Counted from the first letter of the stretch, positions 46,212-55,249 are shown. The stretch: DNA of 64,000 nucleotides from Citreicoccus inhibens (GCF_019039035.1 NZ_JAHNZT010000005.1:1-64000); one strand, 5' to 3'. Translations and numbers: made by a program. The notes: generated by a model from the letters alone, not told the origin.

Positions 46212-47060
46212 TCATGGCCAGACGATTCGCCCCGGCGCGTCGTGGTTCCCCTGCTCGGTGTGACACGTGTTGCAATCGCCACTGCGTTGCAGGGTGTTCA
46301 TCTCACGCACACGGCCCTGGGCCGTGACGCGCGCGCGGTAGGGCAGGGCGAAGGCGGGCTGGAGTCCCGCGGAGAGGAAGTTGCCCGCCGCGTTGGGCGT
46401 GAGCGTGAGCTGGACGCGCCCCGCGCTGTCGAGGATCTCCACGCGGGCATCGGCGGGCGGGGGCGCGTTGCAGGCGTCCTTCTCGTGGAAGGAGGGGAAC
46501 ACCGTCCCCATGAAGAAGTAGGCGCGGTCGGGCGCGAGGCGCAGGTGGCAATCCCGGCACGCGAGCCCCGGGGCCATGGTGGCGCTGGTTTGGGCCGAGT
46601 CCGTCCAGAAGCTGCCGCTGCCGCAGGACGTGGCGACCTGTCCCGAGGGCAGCGCGCCGCAACTCCCCGCGGGCATGCCCGCCTGGACCCAGTGTTCGAT
46701 GAGGTCGCGCTCCTCGTGGGTGAGGGAGGGCTCGGAGGTGGGCGGCATGGGGGCGCCCGAGTCCTTCATCCGCGCGACGCTGCGCTCGCCCCAGGTGGTG
46801 CCGGGATACAGCGACGAGCCCTTCTGGAGATCCGCGCGCGACAGGAGCGGGGCGGGGGCACCCGAGGTCGGCGGTGAGGCGTGGCACTGCGCGCAGCGCC
46901 GCGCGAGCACGTCCTTCACGTCACAAGGCAACGCGTTGGGGCCGGGGTCCGGCGCGGTGGGCTCCGAGTCACCGCAAGCAACCCAGGGCAGCAAGAGGCC
47001 CAGGGGCAGCAGGCGCTTCCATGGCGAGGACGAGAGGGATGACTTCCAGGGTGTGGGCAT
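46212..47060 (-). CDS. Lipoprotein with three CxxCH heme motifs
   Basis: 282 residues. The signal ends in the lipobox PWVAC. Heme-binding motifs are CAQCH (about residue 56), CRDCH (about 168) and CNTCH near the C-terminus, so a covalent multi-heme cytochrome c is likely. ERDLIEHWVQAGMPAG resembles DUF1588/planctomycete-type cytochrome segments. It may pass electrons at the periplasmic face; no oxidase genes are beside it. Confidence 0.75.
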   Translation of the reverse strand: MPTPWKSSLSSSPWKRLLPLGLLLPWVACGDSEPTAPDPGPNALPCDVKDVLARRCAQCHASPPTSGAPAPLLSRADLQKGSSLYPGTTWGERSVARMKDSGAPMPPTSEPSLTHEERDLIEHWVQAGMPAGSCGALPSGQVATSCGSGSFWTDSAQTSATMAPGLACRDCHLRLAPDRAYFFMGTVFPSFHEKDACNAPPPADARVEILDSAGRVQLTLTPNAAGNFLSAGLQPAFALPYRARVTAQGRVREMNTLQRSGDCNTCHTEQGNHDAPGRIVWP

Positions 47061-47142
47061 GCCGGCGCGAGGCTACCGAGGCTTGGGACCATGGCCTGCG
47101 TGGCATGTTGTCGCGGGGGACTCGATACGAGGGATGTGCGTG

Positions 47143-48633
47143 TCAGGAGCGTCCACCGCCCGAGGGCGCGGGCGTGCGACCCAGGGGCGGACGCACGGGA
47201 GCGCGGTCCTCCTTGGGGCGAGGGCGCTCCACCTTCCCGGTCGACTTCGGCAGCATGAGCTGCGCGCACAGGGCCCCCAGCGCGCACAGGGCCGCGGAGA
47301 TCCACAGCGCGCGCCGCATGCCGCCCAGGAAGTTCTCGGGGGTCTGGCCGGTGATGCCGCCCAACATGGGCAGCAGTGCCACCGCGAGCAGGCCCGCGAT
47401 GCGCGCCACCGCGTTGTTCACCCCGGAGGCCACGCCCGCATGCTTGTCGTCCACGCTGCCGAGGACCACCGCCGTCAGCGGGCCCACCGTGAGCGCCAGC
47501 CCGATGCCCAGCACCACGACGCCCGGGAGCACGGTCGTCACGTAATCCCCCCCTCGGTGGATGCGCGTGAGCAGCGCGAGCCCCGCGCCGGCCAGCAGCG
47601 GCCCCGCCACCATGAGCGGACGCGCGCCGATGCGCTCCGCGAGCCGACCCACGGGCGGTGACAACAGCATCATGAGGAGCGTGAGCGGAAGCATGGACGC
47701 CCCCGCCGCCAGGGCGGAGTAACCTGCTTGCTGTTGCAACGCGATGACCACGAGGAACAACGCGCCGCCCAGCGCGAAGTACACCGCGAGCGTCGTCAGG
47801 TTGGCGCCCGAGAACGTGCGGGAGTGGAACAGCGACAGCGGCAGCATGGGATGTGGCTCGTGCGCCTCCAGGTAGAAGAAGAGGCCGAGCAAGAGGACTC
47901 CGCCCACCGCCGCGCTCACGGACAGGGAGGTCCACCCATGCGCCGGGCCCTCGATGAGCGCGTAGATGACGCCGCCCAGGCCGAACGCCACGGTGACCGC
48001 GCCTCTCAGGTCCAGGGTGCGCGCGTCGCGCTCGGGCGCGATGTCCGGCACGAAGCGCATCGCGGCCCAGAGCGCGAGAAGTGACACGGGCAGGTTGAGG
48101 AAGAACACGAAGCGCCAGGAGGCCGTGTCCACCAGCCAGCCACCCAGCAGCGGACCCACCGCGGTGCTGACGCCGGACAAGCCAGCCCAGGCGGAGACCG
48201 CGCGCTGCCGGTCCACCGCGGGGAAGGCGGTGCGCAAGAGGGCGAGGCTGGTGGGGACGAGCATCGCCGCGCCGATGCCTTGTGCGGCTCGGGCTATCGC
48301 GAGCACCGAGGCGGTGGGCGCCAGTCCGCACACCACGGACATGGCCGTGAAGGCGATGAGGCCGAGGAGGAAGACCTTGCGTTGGCCCCATGCGTCGCCC
48401 AGCGCGCCACCCGTGAGGACGAGCGAGCCGAGCGTCAGGAGGTAGGCATCCACGGCCCACTGGAGGCCCGCCATCCCCGCGCCCAGGTCGCGCCCCAACG
48501 CGGGCAGGGCCACGTTGACGGCTGTCGAGTCGAGGAAGGCCATGCCGCTGCCGACGATGCTCGCGAGCAGGACGCCGCGGCCTCGGCTGCTCGCATACGC
48601 GACGGTGCGGTGTTCGGTGGATGACCGGGCCAT
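47143..48633 (-). CDS. DHA2-family (EmrB/QacA) MFS drug efflux transporter
   Basis: 496 residues starting at MARSSTEHR; the region upstream is not conserved-looking. About 14 hydrophobic segments are present. The family motifs GSGMAFLDSTAVNVALP in TM1, GALGDAWGQRKVFLLG between TM2 and TM3 and SLALLRTAFP are clear. It exports drugs or metabolites in exchange for protons. No adjacent regulator of the TetR type is seen. Confidence 0.86.
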   Translation of the reverse strand: MARSSTEHRTVAYASSRGRGVLLASIVGSGMAFLDSTAVNVALPALGRDLGAGMAGLQWAVDAYLLTLGSLVLTGGALGDAWGQRKVFLLGLIAFTAMSVVCGLAPTASVLAIARAAQGIGAAMLVPTSLALLRTAFPAVDRQRAVSAWAGLSGVSTAVGPLLGGWLVDTASWRFVFFLNLPVSLLALWAAMRFVPDIAPERDARTLDLRGAVTVAFGLGGVIYALIEGPAHGWTSLSVSAAVGGVLLLGLFFYLEAHEPHPMLPLSLFHSRTFSGANLTTLAVYFALGGALFLVVIALQQQAGYSALAAGASMLPLTLLMMLLSPPVGRLAERIGARPLMVAGPLLAGAGLALLTRIHRGGDYVTTVLPGVVVLGIGLALTVGPLTAVVLGSVDDKHAGVASGVNNAVARIAGLLAVALLPMLGGITGQTPENFLGGMRRALWISAALCALGALCAQLMLPKSTGKVERPRPKEDRAPVRPPLGRTPAPSGGGRS

Positions 48634-48822
48634 GCGCTCAGCGTGGGACGCGCGCGCACCATGTGCCAGCCATCGCGTTGCCGACCCGACGGGCGCTCGG
48701 GACACTTCGCCTGGGGCGAGGGAACGGCGAAGCCCCAGCCCGCCCGCCGAGGGGATGGGGTGTCCTCGGGCCGTGTGCACGGTAGTCGCGCGCGGAAGTT
48801 GGTGGCGCGAGGGAGGTGGGCC

Positions 48823-49113
48823 ATGGCCGAGATGTGTGAGCACATCCTGCAAGCAGGCGACCCGGAGCCGCGGACCGAGGGCTGCGAGGAGTGCCTGAAG
48901 ATGGGCGACACCTGGGTGCACCTGCGGCGCTGTTTGTCGTGCGGGCACGTGGGGTGCTGCGACTCGTCCAAGAACAAGCACGCGACGAAGCACTGGCGCG
49001 CGACCCAGCACCCCGTGGTCCAGTCCTTCGAGCCGGGCGAGGACTGGCTGTGGTGCTTCAAGGACGAGGTCTTCGTGGACGAGCGACCCTCGGCGGACGA
49101 AGCGCGCGTGTGA
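48823..49113 (+). CDS. UBP-type zinc finger protein
   Basis: 96 residues from the ATG at 48823 with GGGAGG upstream. The zinc finger is complete: CEECLKMGDTWVHLRRCLSCGHVGCCDSSKNKHATKHWR..HPVVQSFEP, with the C-x2-C, C-x2-C, Cys and His spacing of ZnF-UBP domains. In eukaryotes these bind free ubiquitin C-termini. Bacterial members are small stand-alone proteins of unknown target. It converges on the htrA-like pair. Confidence 0.85.
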   Translation: MAEMCEHILQAGDPEPRTEGCEECLKMGDTWVHLRRCLSCGHVGCCDSSKNKHATKHWRATQHPVVQSFEPGEDWLWCFKDEVFVDERPSADEARV

Positions 49114-49119
49114 GGACGC

Positions 49120-49146
49120 GCGGCTCCGGTCGAGCGCCGGAGCCGC
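49120..49146. terminator. Bidirectional hairpin after the UBP zinc finger gene
   Basis: A perfect 10-base stem (GCGGCTCCGG / CCGGAGCCGC) with a 7-base loop lies between convergent stops. Confidence 0.7.
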
Positions 49147-49156
49147 GGTCCCCTCG

Positions 49157-50071
49157 TCACGCGGCGGCGGACTCCAGGCGCGGATGGGCCCGCACCGTCG
49201 TCGTCTTGCGGCGTCCCTTGCGGAGCACGTCGAGCTGGACGACGTCCGCCGTGGACAGCGCCATCAAACGCTGGAGGTCGTCCACGCTCTGCACGGGCCG
49301 ACCGTTGATGCTCAGGAGCAGGTCCTCGGCGACGAGGCCCGCATCATCCGCGGGCGCGCCGGGCTTGACCTGAAGCACGCGCACCGCGCGCGGTTGGCCA
49401 ATGTCCCTGGCCAGCCCGGCCTCCAAGGCGACCGCCGTGGCGGCGATGCCCAGGAACTTCCGCTCCACCTTGCCCCGCTGAATCAGCAGGCTGGCCACCC
49501 AGGCAGCGGTGGCCGCGCTCACCGCGAAGCCGATGCCCTGTGCGTCTGGCAGCACCAGCGTGTTGAGGCCCACCACCTGCCCCTGCGTGTTGAGCAGCGG
49601 GCCGCCTGAGTTGCCCGGGTTGATGGCCGCATCGGTCTGGAGCATGCCCTCCAAGATGACGTCGTTGGGCAACGTGATGGAGCGGTTGATGGCGCTCACC
49701 ATGCCCAGCGACACGGATTGCTCCAGGCGGAAGGGATTGCCGATGGCCACCACGAGCTGACCCACGCGGACCTTCTCTGGATCCGCCAGGGGCAACGTGG
49801 GGAAGGCATCGCCCTCCGCGCGCACCACCGCGAGGTCGGTGGGGAGGTCCACGCCCACGAGTGATGCGCCGCGCTCCTCGCCCGTGGAGAGCTGGACTCG
49901 GAGCTTGCGAGGGCTGCGCATCACCACGTGGCGGTTGGTGAGGACGTAGCCATCCGGCGTGAGGAAGAGGCCCGTGCCGTGGCCGCGCGCGTGCTCCACG
50001 CCCACCACTGCGGGCGAGGCCCGCGCCACGAGGTTCTCGAGGTCCTCGGAGAGTTGTTGCAGGAACTTCAT
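49157..50071 (-). CDS. HtrA/DegP-like serine protease, no signal peptide
   Basis: 304 residues. The trypsin-like triad is seen as TNRHVV (His), TDLAVV (Asp) and INPGNSGGP (Ser). One PDZ domain follows (about 215-300: VLQVKPGAPADDAGLVAEDLLLSINGRPV). There is no signal or membrane segment, so it should be cytoplasmic unless a distal start was missed. It is 12 bases behind the second htrA-like gene, with which it forms a unit. Confidence 0.83.
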   Translation of the reverse strand: MKFLQQLSEDLENLVARASPAVVGVEHARGHGTGLFLTPDGYVLTNRHVVMRSPRKLRVQLSTGEERGASLVGVDLPTDLAVVRAEGDAFPTLPLADPEKVRVGQLVVAIGNPFRLEQSVSLGMVSAINRSITLPNDVILEGMLQTDAAINPGNSGGPLLNTQGQVVGLNTLVLPDAQGIGFAVSAATAAWVASLLIQRGKVERKFLGIAATAVALEAGLARDIGQPRAVRVLQVKPGAPADDAGLVAEDLLLSINGRPVQSVDDLQRLMALSTADVVQLDVLRKGRRKTTTVRAHPRLESAAA

Positions 50072-50083
50072 CGCGGCGCTCCC

Positions 50084-50968
50084 TTACGCTCTCTTGCCAA
50101 TGGTGATGGACACGTCGCGTGCCTCGCCCGCGCGCAGCACCTTCGCCGTCACGGTGGTGCCCACCTTCTCGTCGCCCAGGTAGCCGAGCAGGTCCTCCAC
50201 GCCGTGCAGTGATTGGCCGCCCAGGCTCACCAGCACGTCGCCCAGGAGCAGCCCGGCGCGGTGCGCGGGGCCGTTGGGGTCGACAGACAGGAGGATGAGC
50301 CCGGTCTCTCCCTGGGACTCAGGCAGTCGCACGGGATGGGCTCCCACGCCGAGGTAGCCCCGGCGAATGCCTCCGTGCTCCACGAGGCCATTCGCCACGC
50401 GGGTGAGCGTGCTGCCCGGAATCACCACCGCGGCCGAGCGGGAGAACGCCGCCGTGAGCAGCCCGAGGAAGCGCCCCTGGGCATCCACGAGCGCGCCGCC
50501 CGAAAAGCCAGGCGGGAGGTCCGCGTCGGTTTCCAGGTAGTGGTCCACGCGGCCTCCGGCGTGCGTGCGCCAACCTTCTCCGAACGCGCTGACGATGCCG
50601 AGCGTGGCGCGCGCGGTGCGACCCGGACGTCCCACGGCGAGGACGAGGTGACCCACCTTCACGTCGTCGAGCAGGGTGGGCGTGAGCGGCGTGAGACCCG
50701 AGGTCTCGGTCTTCAGGAGCGCGAGGTCGGTGCTGGGGTCGCGGCCCACCAGCTCGGCGGAGACCGTCCTCCCGTCGGCGAGGCCGAGCTGGATGTGGCC
50801 TTCATGCTCGACGGCATGGCTGGTGGTGAGGATGTGCCCGTCGTGACCGAAGACGAGGCCCGTGGCGCCACGGCGGCGACGGGCCTCCACGCGGACGATG
50901 CTCGGCGCGATGCGCTCGACGACGGATGCAATGGATTGAGAGAGGGAGACGAGGGAGTCGGCGGACAT
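50084..50968 (-). CDS. Second HtrA-like serine protease with PDZ domain
   Basis: 294 residues starting MSADSLVSLSQSIASVV (ATG at 50968). The triad lies in TTSHAV, TDLALL and LPPGFSGGA; the GFSGG in place of GNSGG still keeps the serine. A PDZ domain (about 205-290) contains LLSVDPNGPAHRAGLLLGDVLVSLGG. Again no signal peptide. It lies 114 bases downstream of the ROK-like gene, so common regulation is possible. Confidence 0.8.
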   Translation of the reverse strand: MSADSLVSLSQSIASVVERIAPSIVRVEARRRRGATGLVFGHDGHILTTSHAVEHEGHIQLGLADGRTVSAELVGRDPSTDLALLKTETSGLTPLTPTLLDDVKVGHLVLAVGRPGRTARATLGIVSAFGEGWRTHAGGRVDHYLETDADLPPGFSGGALVDAQGRFLGLLTAAFSRSAAVVIPGSTLTRVANGLVEHGGIRRGYLGVGAHPVRLPESQGETGLILLSVDPNGPAHRAGLLLGDVLVSLGGQSLHGVEDLLGYLGDEKVGTTVTAKVLRAGEARDVSITIGKRA

Positions 50969-51082
50969 GGGAGATTCCTTTCGAGGCAGAAGGTAAAGGC
51001 CGCGAGGAATCGCCACATCGGCGGACAGGCTAGGGCGTGGACCTGTCCGTTCGGACAGGTCCCTCCCCATCCGAAGGGGGCG

Positions 51083-51940
51083 TCACGTTCGTTCGAGCAG
51101 GGCCCCGCCAGGCCCAAAGCCGAGCGTGAGGCACAACACCTTGCGGCCCTTCACGCGCGCGTCGCGTCGCGCGGACTCCGCGGCCAGCTCGGCATCGTTG
51201 AGCACCCACACCGTACCGCCGCTCATGGGCAGACCCGCCTGGGTGACGATGTCTGTGATGAGGGAGGCGTGTCCTTCCCAGCCGTAGGTGCAACCTCCGG
51301 GGCGCAGCGCCTCATCCAGTGGACAGGGCAGGGCGAGGCACAAGGCGTCCGGTGCCTCGGCGTTCGTCTCGATGAACGTGTGCATCGTGCCCGCGATGAA
51401 TCTCACGGCCGCGGCGAGGTGGTGCCCATCCTTCGGGCGGGGCATGCCGATGAACAGCCACGGCAAGGTCACGGGGCTGCGCTCGACGAGCCACGAGACA
51501 TGGGGGCTCGCGCACTTGATGCTGGTCTGTCCAACGTCCACGGAGAGGGGGGCGCGTGCCGAGAGGGATTGCAGCACGGCGAGCCCCGCGTGCACGGGCG
51601 CGAAGCGGGGGGCCTCCGCGACGTGCACGGCGCAGGGCAGTGCGGTGGTGACACGCGCGAGTTCGGCGTTGAAGCCCTCCAGGCAGGCGAGCCCGCCGCT
51701 GAGATAGACGGCGTCCGGTGCGTGCTGGCGCACGAGGAGCTCCAGCGCGGCCTGCACCGTGGCCACGAGCCTCGTGGTGAGCAGGGGCTCGGGGACTCCC
51801 GCGCGACGGGTCGCGTCCACTCGGACCGCTCCCGCCAGCTCCCAGAACTCCTGTCCCAGCACGGGCAGGTTCCACACCTCCAGCGGCGTGACGCCCGGAG
51901 GGTGATGCCGGCGCGCGAGCCAGGGTCGAGCGTCGGTCAC
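51083..51940 (-). CDS. ROK-type sugar kinase with swapped lobe order
   Basis: 285 residues from a GTG that overlaps the glycosyltransferase stop (GTGA). Normal ROK kinases run phosphate-1 loop, then the phosphate-2 region LTxGxGxGGAL, then HHP..G.T.E and the YLGGG adenosine loop. Here HHPPGVTPLEV (12-22) and VYLSGGLA (78-85) come first. DVGQTSIKC (135-143), LALPCPLD (202-209), LNDAELAA (248-255) and LTLGFGPGGALL (271-282) follow. The protein therefore looks circularly permuted. Lengths of both parts fit one complete ASKHA fold. It probably phosphorylates a sugar or its analogue for the adjacent glycosyltransferase; the substrate is inference. Confidence 0.75.
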   Translation of the reverse strand: MTDARPWLARRHHPPGVTPLEVWNLPVLGQEFWELAGAVRVDATRRAGVPEPLLTTRLVATVQAALELLVRQHAPDAVYLSGGLACLEGFNAELARVTTALPCAVHVAEAPRFAPVHAGLAVLQSLSARAPLSVDVGQTSIKCASPHVSWLVERSPVTLPWLFIGMPRPKDGHHLAAAVRFIAGTMHTFIETNAEAPDALCLALPCPLDEALRPGGCTYGWEGHASLITDIVTQAGLPMSGGTVWVLNDAELAAESARRDARVKGRKVLCLTLGFGPGGALLERT

Positions 51941-53139
51941 GCGACCAGACCCGCGATGCGCTCGGCGGCTTCTCGGGCCCCGTCGCGTGCGTTGTAGGCC
52001 GCGGAGATGGCGGACACCTTGCTCCGGATGGCGGACTCCGGCGCCATGAGCTGGCTGAGCGCCGCGCGGCACTCCTGCACGGTCATTCGCGAGGGGGAGA
52101 GCGCTCGCCCGGCCCCTGCCTTCTCGAGGAAGTGCGCCTGCACCGGCTGATCATTACAGACGGGCAGCAAGAGGAGCGGAACGCCCGCGGTCATCGCCTC
52201 CATCACGGAGTTGGCGCCGCCATGCGAGATGAACACGGACGTGCGCCGCAGGAGCTGGCGTTGCGGCACATACGGAACGGCCACGACGTCACCGGGCAGG
52301 GTGTCGGGGAAGTCCGTGCCGGCGAGCTCTCCCGCGGTGAGGACCAGGGTGACGCCCAACGGCGCGGCGGCCTCCGCGATGAGGCGGAACAGCTCGGGCT
52401 GCCATGAAATCTGGCTGCCGAACGAGGCATACACCACGGGCTTGTCGCCCAGGCGGTGCCACGGGAAGTCCACTTCGTCGCCTCGGCCCTCGGGCGGAAT
52501 CGAGGGGCCCACGAGGTGCGTGGCGGGCGGCACACGCGCGTCGGCGCCGACGAGGTGCTCGGTCGCGAAGACGGTGTTGAGGCGCGGTGACAGACACTCA
52601 CAGGTGCGGAAGCGCGCGTCGAAGCCGTAGCGGGCGAACAAGGCCTGACGGTCTGCCGCCAGTGCTCTCACGTTGCGCAAGAGCGCCAGGTCCAGCTCCG
52701 GCTCCAGCAGCGTCAGCGCCGAGGACACTCCCGCCCAAGGGATGCCCTCCGCGTGCGCGGCGAGCACGGCCGCGTACTGCATTCCATCCAGCGCCATCAC
52801 GTCGGGGCGGAAGGCGCGCACCACCTCGCGCACGGAAGGGATGAGCGCGGGCACCGCGTCCAGGAGCAGCCCGCGGATCCACGCACCCAAGGCGGCTTCG
52901 TCTTGGACGAGCCTCGCCAGGGCCTCGCCGCCGGTCTCGATGGCGGGAGCGGCGGGGCGCGCGGTGGGGAGGTGGAGCAGCTCGACGCCGAGGTGTTCGA
53001 GCTGTGGCGCGGGCTCGGGCAGGCAGAGCCAGCCGACGGTGTGGCCCATGCGGCGCAGCCACTGCGCCACGCCGACCATCGGGTTGAGGTGGCCCTTCTC
53101 GGGCGAGGTGGCGATCAGGATTCGGGACATGCGAGACAT
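51937..53139 (-). CDS. GT1 (UGT/MGT-like) glycosyltransferase
   Basis: 400 residues. The N-terminal acceptor domain starts RILIATSPEKGHLNPMVGVAQWLRRMGH, and the C-terminal donor domain has VVYASFGSQ, VVAVPYVPQRQLLRRTSVFISHGGANSVMEAMTAGVPLLLLPVCNDQPVQA, i.e. the HGG...E...D-Q plant-UGT/MGT motif. These enzymes glycosylate small molecules with NDP-sugars. It overlaps the AsnB-like gene upstream by 25 bases (or 16 if Met4 is the start) and the ROK-like gene downstream by 4, so the three genes are tightly coupled. Confidence 0.88.
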   Translation of the reverse strand: MSRMSRILIATSPEKGHLNPMVGVAQWLRRMGHTVGWLCLPEPAPQLEHLGVELLHLPTARPAAPAIETGGEALARLVQDEAALGAWIRGLLLDAVPALIPSVREVVRAFRPDVMALDGMQYAAVLAAHAEGIPWAGVSSALTLLEPELDLALLRNVRALAADRQALFARYGFDARFRTCECLSPRLNTVFATEHLVGADARVPPATHLVGPSIPPEGRGDEVDFPWHRLGDKPVVYASFGSQISWQPELFRLIAEAAAPLGVTLVLTAGELAGTDFPDTLPGDVVAVPYVPQRQLLRRTSVFISHGGANSVMEAMTAGVPLLLLPVCNDQPVQAHFLEKAGAGRALSPSRMTVQECRAALSQLMAPESAIRSKVSAISAAYNARDGAREAAERIAGLVA

Positions 53140-54386
53140 GCCTCGGGGTGAGCTTGGAGCATGGCGAGTGACACCAGTCGCATCAACAGGCGATCCACCG
53201 CCGCCGCGCGGGCGTCCTCCGGAGCGAGCCGCGCATGGTCATCCAAGAGCGCGAGCACCGCGACCGGGTCGATGACCTGGAGTGGTTCCAGCCGATGAGG
53301 CGAGAGCCATGCGCGGTACAGCTCCAGCCAGCGGTGGCGCATGGGGCTGGAGAGAGCCGTGTGGGCATAACGCGGCGTCTTGCGCGCGAGCCGGACCTCG
53401 TCGGGGACGCGCGTGCGCACCGCGTGACGGAAGAGCCACTTGCCCAGGTCACCTCGCATCAGCGCCGAGGTCGGGAGCGCGAGCACGAAGCGGGAGAACG
53501 TCTCCTCCAGGTACGGCGTGTGGACGGTGAGGCCGTGGGCGCGGGCGCCGCACAGCTCGGGCGGCAAGACCCGCTCTTGTAGAATCCAGGCCGCGTGGCG
53601 GACTTCGTCGGAGAGCCGCGACTCCCACGGCGCGAGGTCCCACGGCATGGTCGCGGCGTCCGAGACGGGGCCATGCGCGCTGGGGCGGAGCACCTGGGAC
53701 GCGAGCCTCCGGTCCTCTTCCACCTGGGCGCGGGTGTTGGCGCGGGCCCTCGGATTGCCAAGCATCACTTCGTCCGCGCCCGCGCCGCTGAGCAGGGCCG
53801 GACCGACACCGCGTCGCTTGGCCTCCGCGTAGAAGGCGAAGCTGGCGATGGCGCGGGCATTGAGGATGACGCGTCGGTTGGCGAGCACCGCGGGCTCGAA
53901 CAGGTCGGGCAGACAGCCATCGGGGATGGGCACGTCCACCTGTTCGACTCCGGCCACGCGGGCCATGAGTCGGGCGTTGGCGCGCTCGGCTGCATCCGCG
54001 AAGTGGACGTCCATGGTCCACGCGCGGATTCGTCCCGGAGCGTGGCTCGCGGCCATGGCGCAGAGCGCCGCGCTGTCGACCCCGCCGCTGAGGCTCACGT
54101 CGCGCGTGCCTGTGTCGAGCTGGGCTCGGACGGCTTGCTCGGCGTGCGCGAGCAGGGCATCGGCCAGCGCGTCCTCGTCACGTGGCGTGTCCTCGCTTCG
54201 CGCGATGTCGGGAGGAGGGACTGGGAGGCATTGGGAGCCTCGGAACAGGCTCGTGGTGGGAGGGAGCGCGTGACGCAGGAGGGCCGCGACGGACGCGGGG
54301 GCGAGCCCGGGCTCGGCCCTTTCGGTGGCTCGCCACGAGGGCAGTCGGGCGAGGGGCCCGCGCGTTTCTCCGAGAGGATGCGGCAC
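53115..54386 (-). CDS. Asparagine-synthetase-like amide-forming enzyme lacking the glutaminase domain
   Basis: 423 residues from a GTG. The synthetase domain has the PP-loop LSGGVDSAAL (about 98-108), LLSGAGADEVMLG (198-210) and the later ARAIASFAFYAEAKR, RKTPRYAH. The N-terminal 95 residues hold only the last part of the Ntn domain (LRHALPPTTSLFRGSQCLP), and the Cys2 nucleophile is absent. This resembles beta-lactam synthetase or lasso cyclase relatives, which adenylate a carboxylate and close an amide without glutamine hydrolysis. Divergent from the radical SAM gene with 53 bases between them. Product unknown. Confidence 0.8.
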   Translation of the reverse strand: MPHPLGETRGPLARLPSWRATERAEPGLAPASVAALLRHALPPTTSLFRGSQCLPVPPPDIARSEDTPRDEDALADALLAHAEQAVRAQLDTGTRDVSLSGGVDSAALCAMAASHAPGRIRAWTMDVHFADAAERANARLMARVAGVEQVDVPIPDGCLPDLFEPAVLANRRVILNARAIASFAFYAEAKRRGVGPALLSGAGADEVMLGNPRARANTRAQVEEDRRLASQVLRPSAHGPVSDAATMPWDLAPWESRLSDEVRHAAWILQERVLPPELCGARAHGLTVHTPYLEETFSRFVLALPTSALMRGDLGKWLFRHAVRTRVPDEVRLARKTPRYAHTALSSPMRHRWLELYRAWLSPHRLEPLQVIDPVAVLALLDDHARLAPEDARAAAVDRLLMRLVSLAMLQAHPEACLACPES

Positions 54387-54439
54387 GGGGCGATGGTGCA
54401 GGCGCGCGAGGTTCAGGGCAACCCTGGCAGGATGCGGCC

Positions 54440-55246
54440 GTGCATTACGACCTCCACGACGGTCGCATCCTCACCTGGGCGCTGGAGGCGCACGCCGCCA
54501 CGCACTGCAACCTGCGCTGCGTGCAGTGCTGCCCCTTGTCTCCCCACTTGCCTGCCTGGACCGTGTCGCCCGAGCGGCTCGGGGATGAGCTGCGGACCCT
54601 GGCCCGTGTCCTCAAGCCGCAGGTGTTCAAGTTCACGGGAGGCGAGCCCTTTCTGCATCCGGACCTGCCGGCGTTGCTTGATGTGGCGCGGGCCTCGGGC
54701 ATCAGCGAGCAGTTCTCCGTCACCACGAACGGGTTCCTCGCGCAGAGCGCGCCGGATGCGGTCTACGAGCGGCTCGACCGGATGACGTTGTCTGTCTATT
54801 CGTCGCGGCCGTTGCCGGAGCGCTCCATTGCGCGCATCACGGAGCGGTGCGAGCAGCACGGCATCTATCTCACGGTGAAGCGCATCGACGCGTTCCAGCA
54901 GCTCACCCCCGATTCACCCTGGGCCTCGGAGGCACAGACGCGAGAGGTCTTCGCGCGTTGCTGGCTCAAGACGCGGTGCCACCTGGTGCACCAAGGTCGC
55001 TTCTACCTGTGCACGCGGCCTCCGCATGTCGAGACCGTGGTGCGGCGCGAGCATCCGGAGTTGCCTGCGTTGTCGGAGGTGGATGGCGTATCCCTGGACG
55101 GTCCAGAGTTGCTCGCGCGGATGCTCGGCTATCTGGAGCGAGAGACACCGTTGGAGACCTGTCGGCGATGTCTGGGGTCCAGTGGTCCCTGGGCGCCCCA
55201 CGCTCAACTCCCTCGGGGCGCCGAGCAGGACAGGCGCGAGGGGTAG
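54440..55246 (+). CDS. Radical SAM protein with auxiliary-cluster cysteines
   Basis: 268 residues from the GTG at 54440. The SAM cluster motif CNLRCVQCC (C23, C27, C30) and GGEP at 67-70 are canonical. C174, C180, C191, C241 and C244 in FARCWLKTRC, FYLC and CRRCLGSSG suggest a SPASM/twitch-like second iron-sulfur cluster. Such enzymes modify peptides or small molecules. The neighbouring AsnB-like, GT1 and ROK genes point to a shared pathway. It reads away from them, and two tiny ORFs follow. Confidence 0.87.
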   Translation: MHYDLHDGRILTWALEAHAATHCNLRCVQCCPLSPHLPAWTVSPERLGDELRTLARVLKPQVFKFTGGEPFLHPDLPALLDVARASGISEQFSVTTNGFLAQSAPDAVYERLDRMTLSVYSSRPLPERSIARITERCEQHGIYLTVKRIDAFQQLTPDSPWASEAQTREVFARCWLKTRCHLVHQGRFYLCTRPPHVETVVRREHPELPALSEVDGVSLDGPELLARMLGYLERETPLETCRRCLGSSGPWAPHAQLPRGAEQDRREG

Positions 55247-55249
55247 GCG

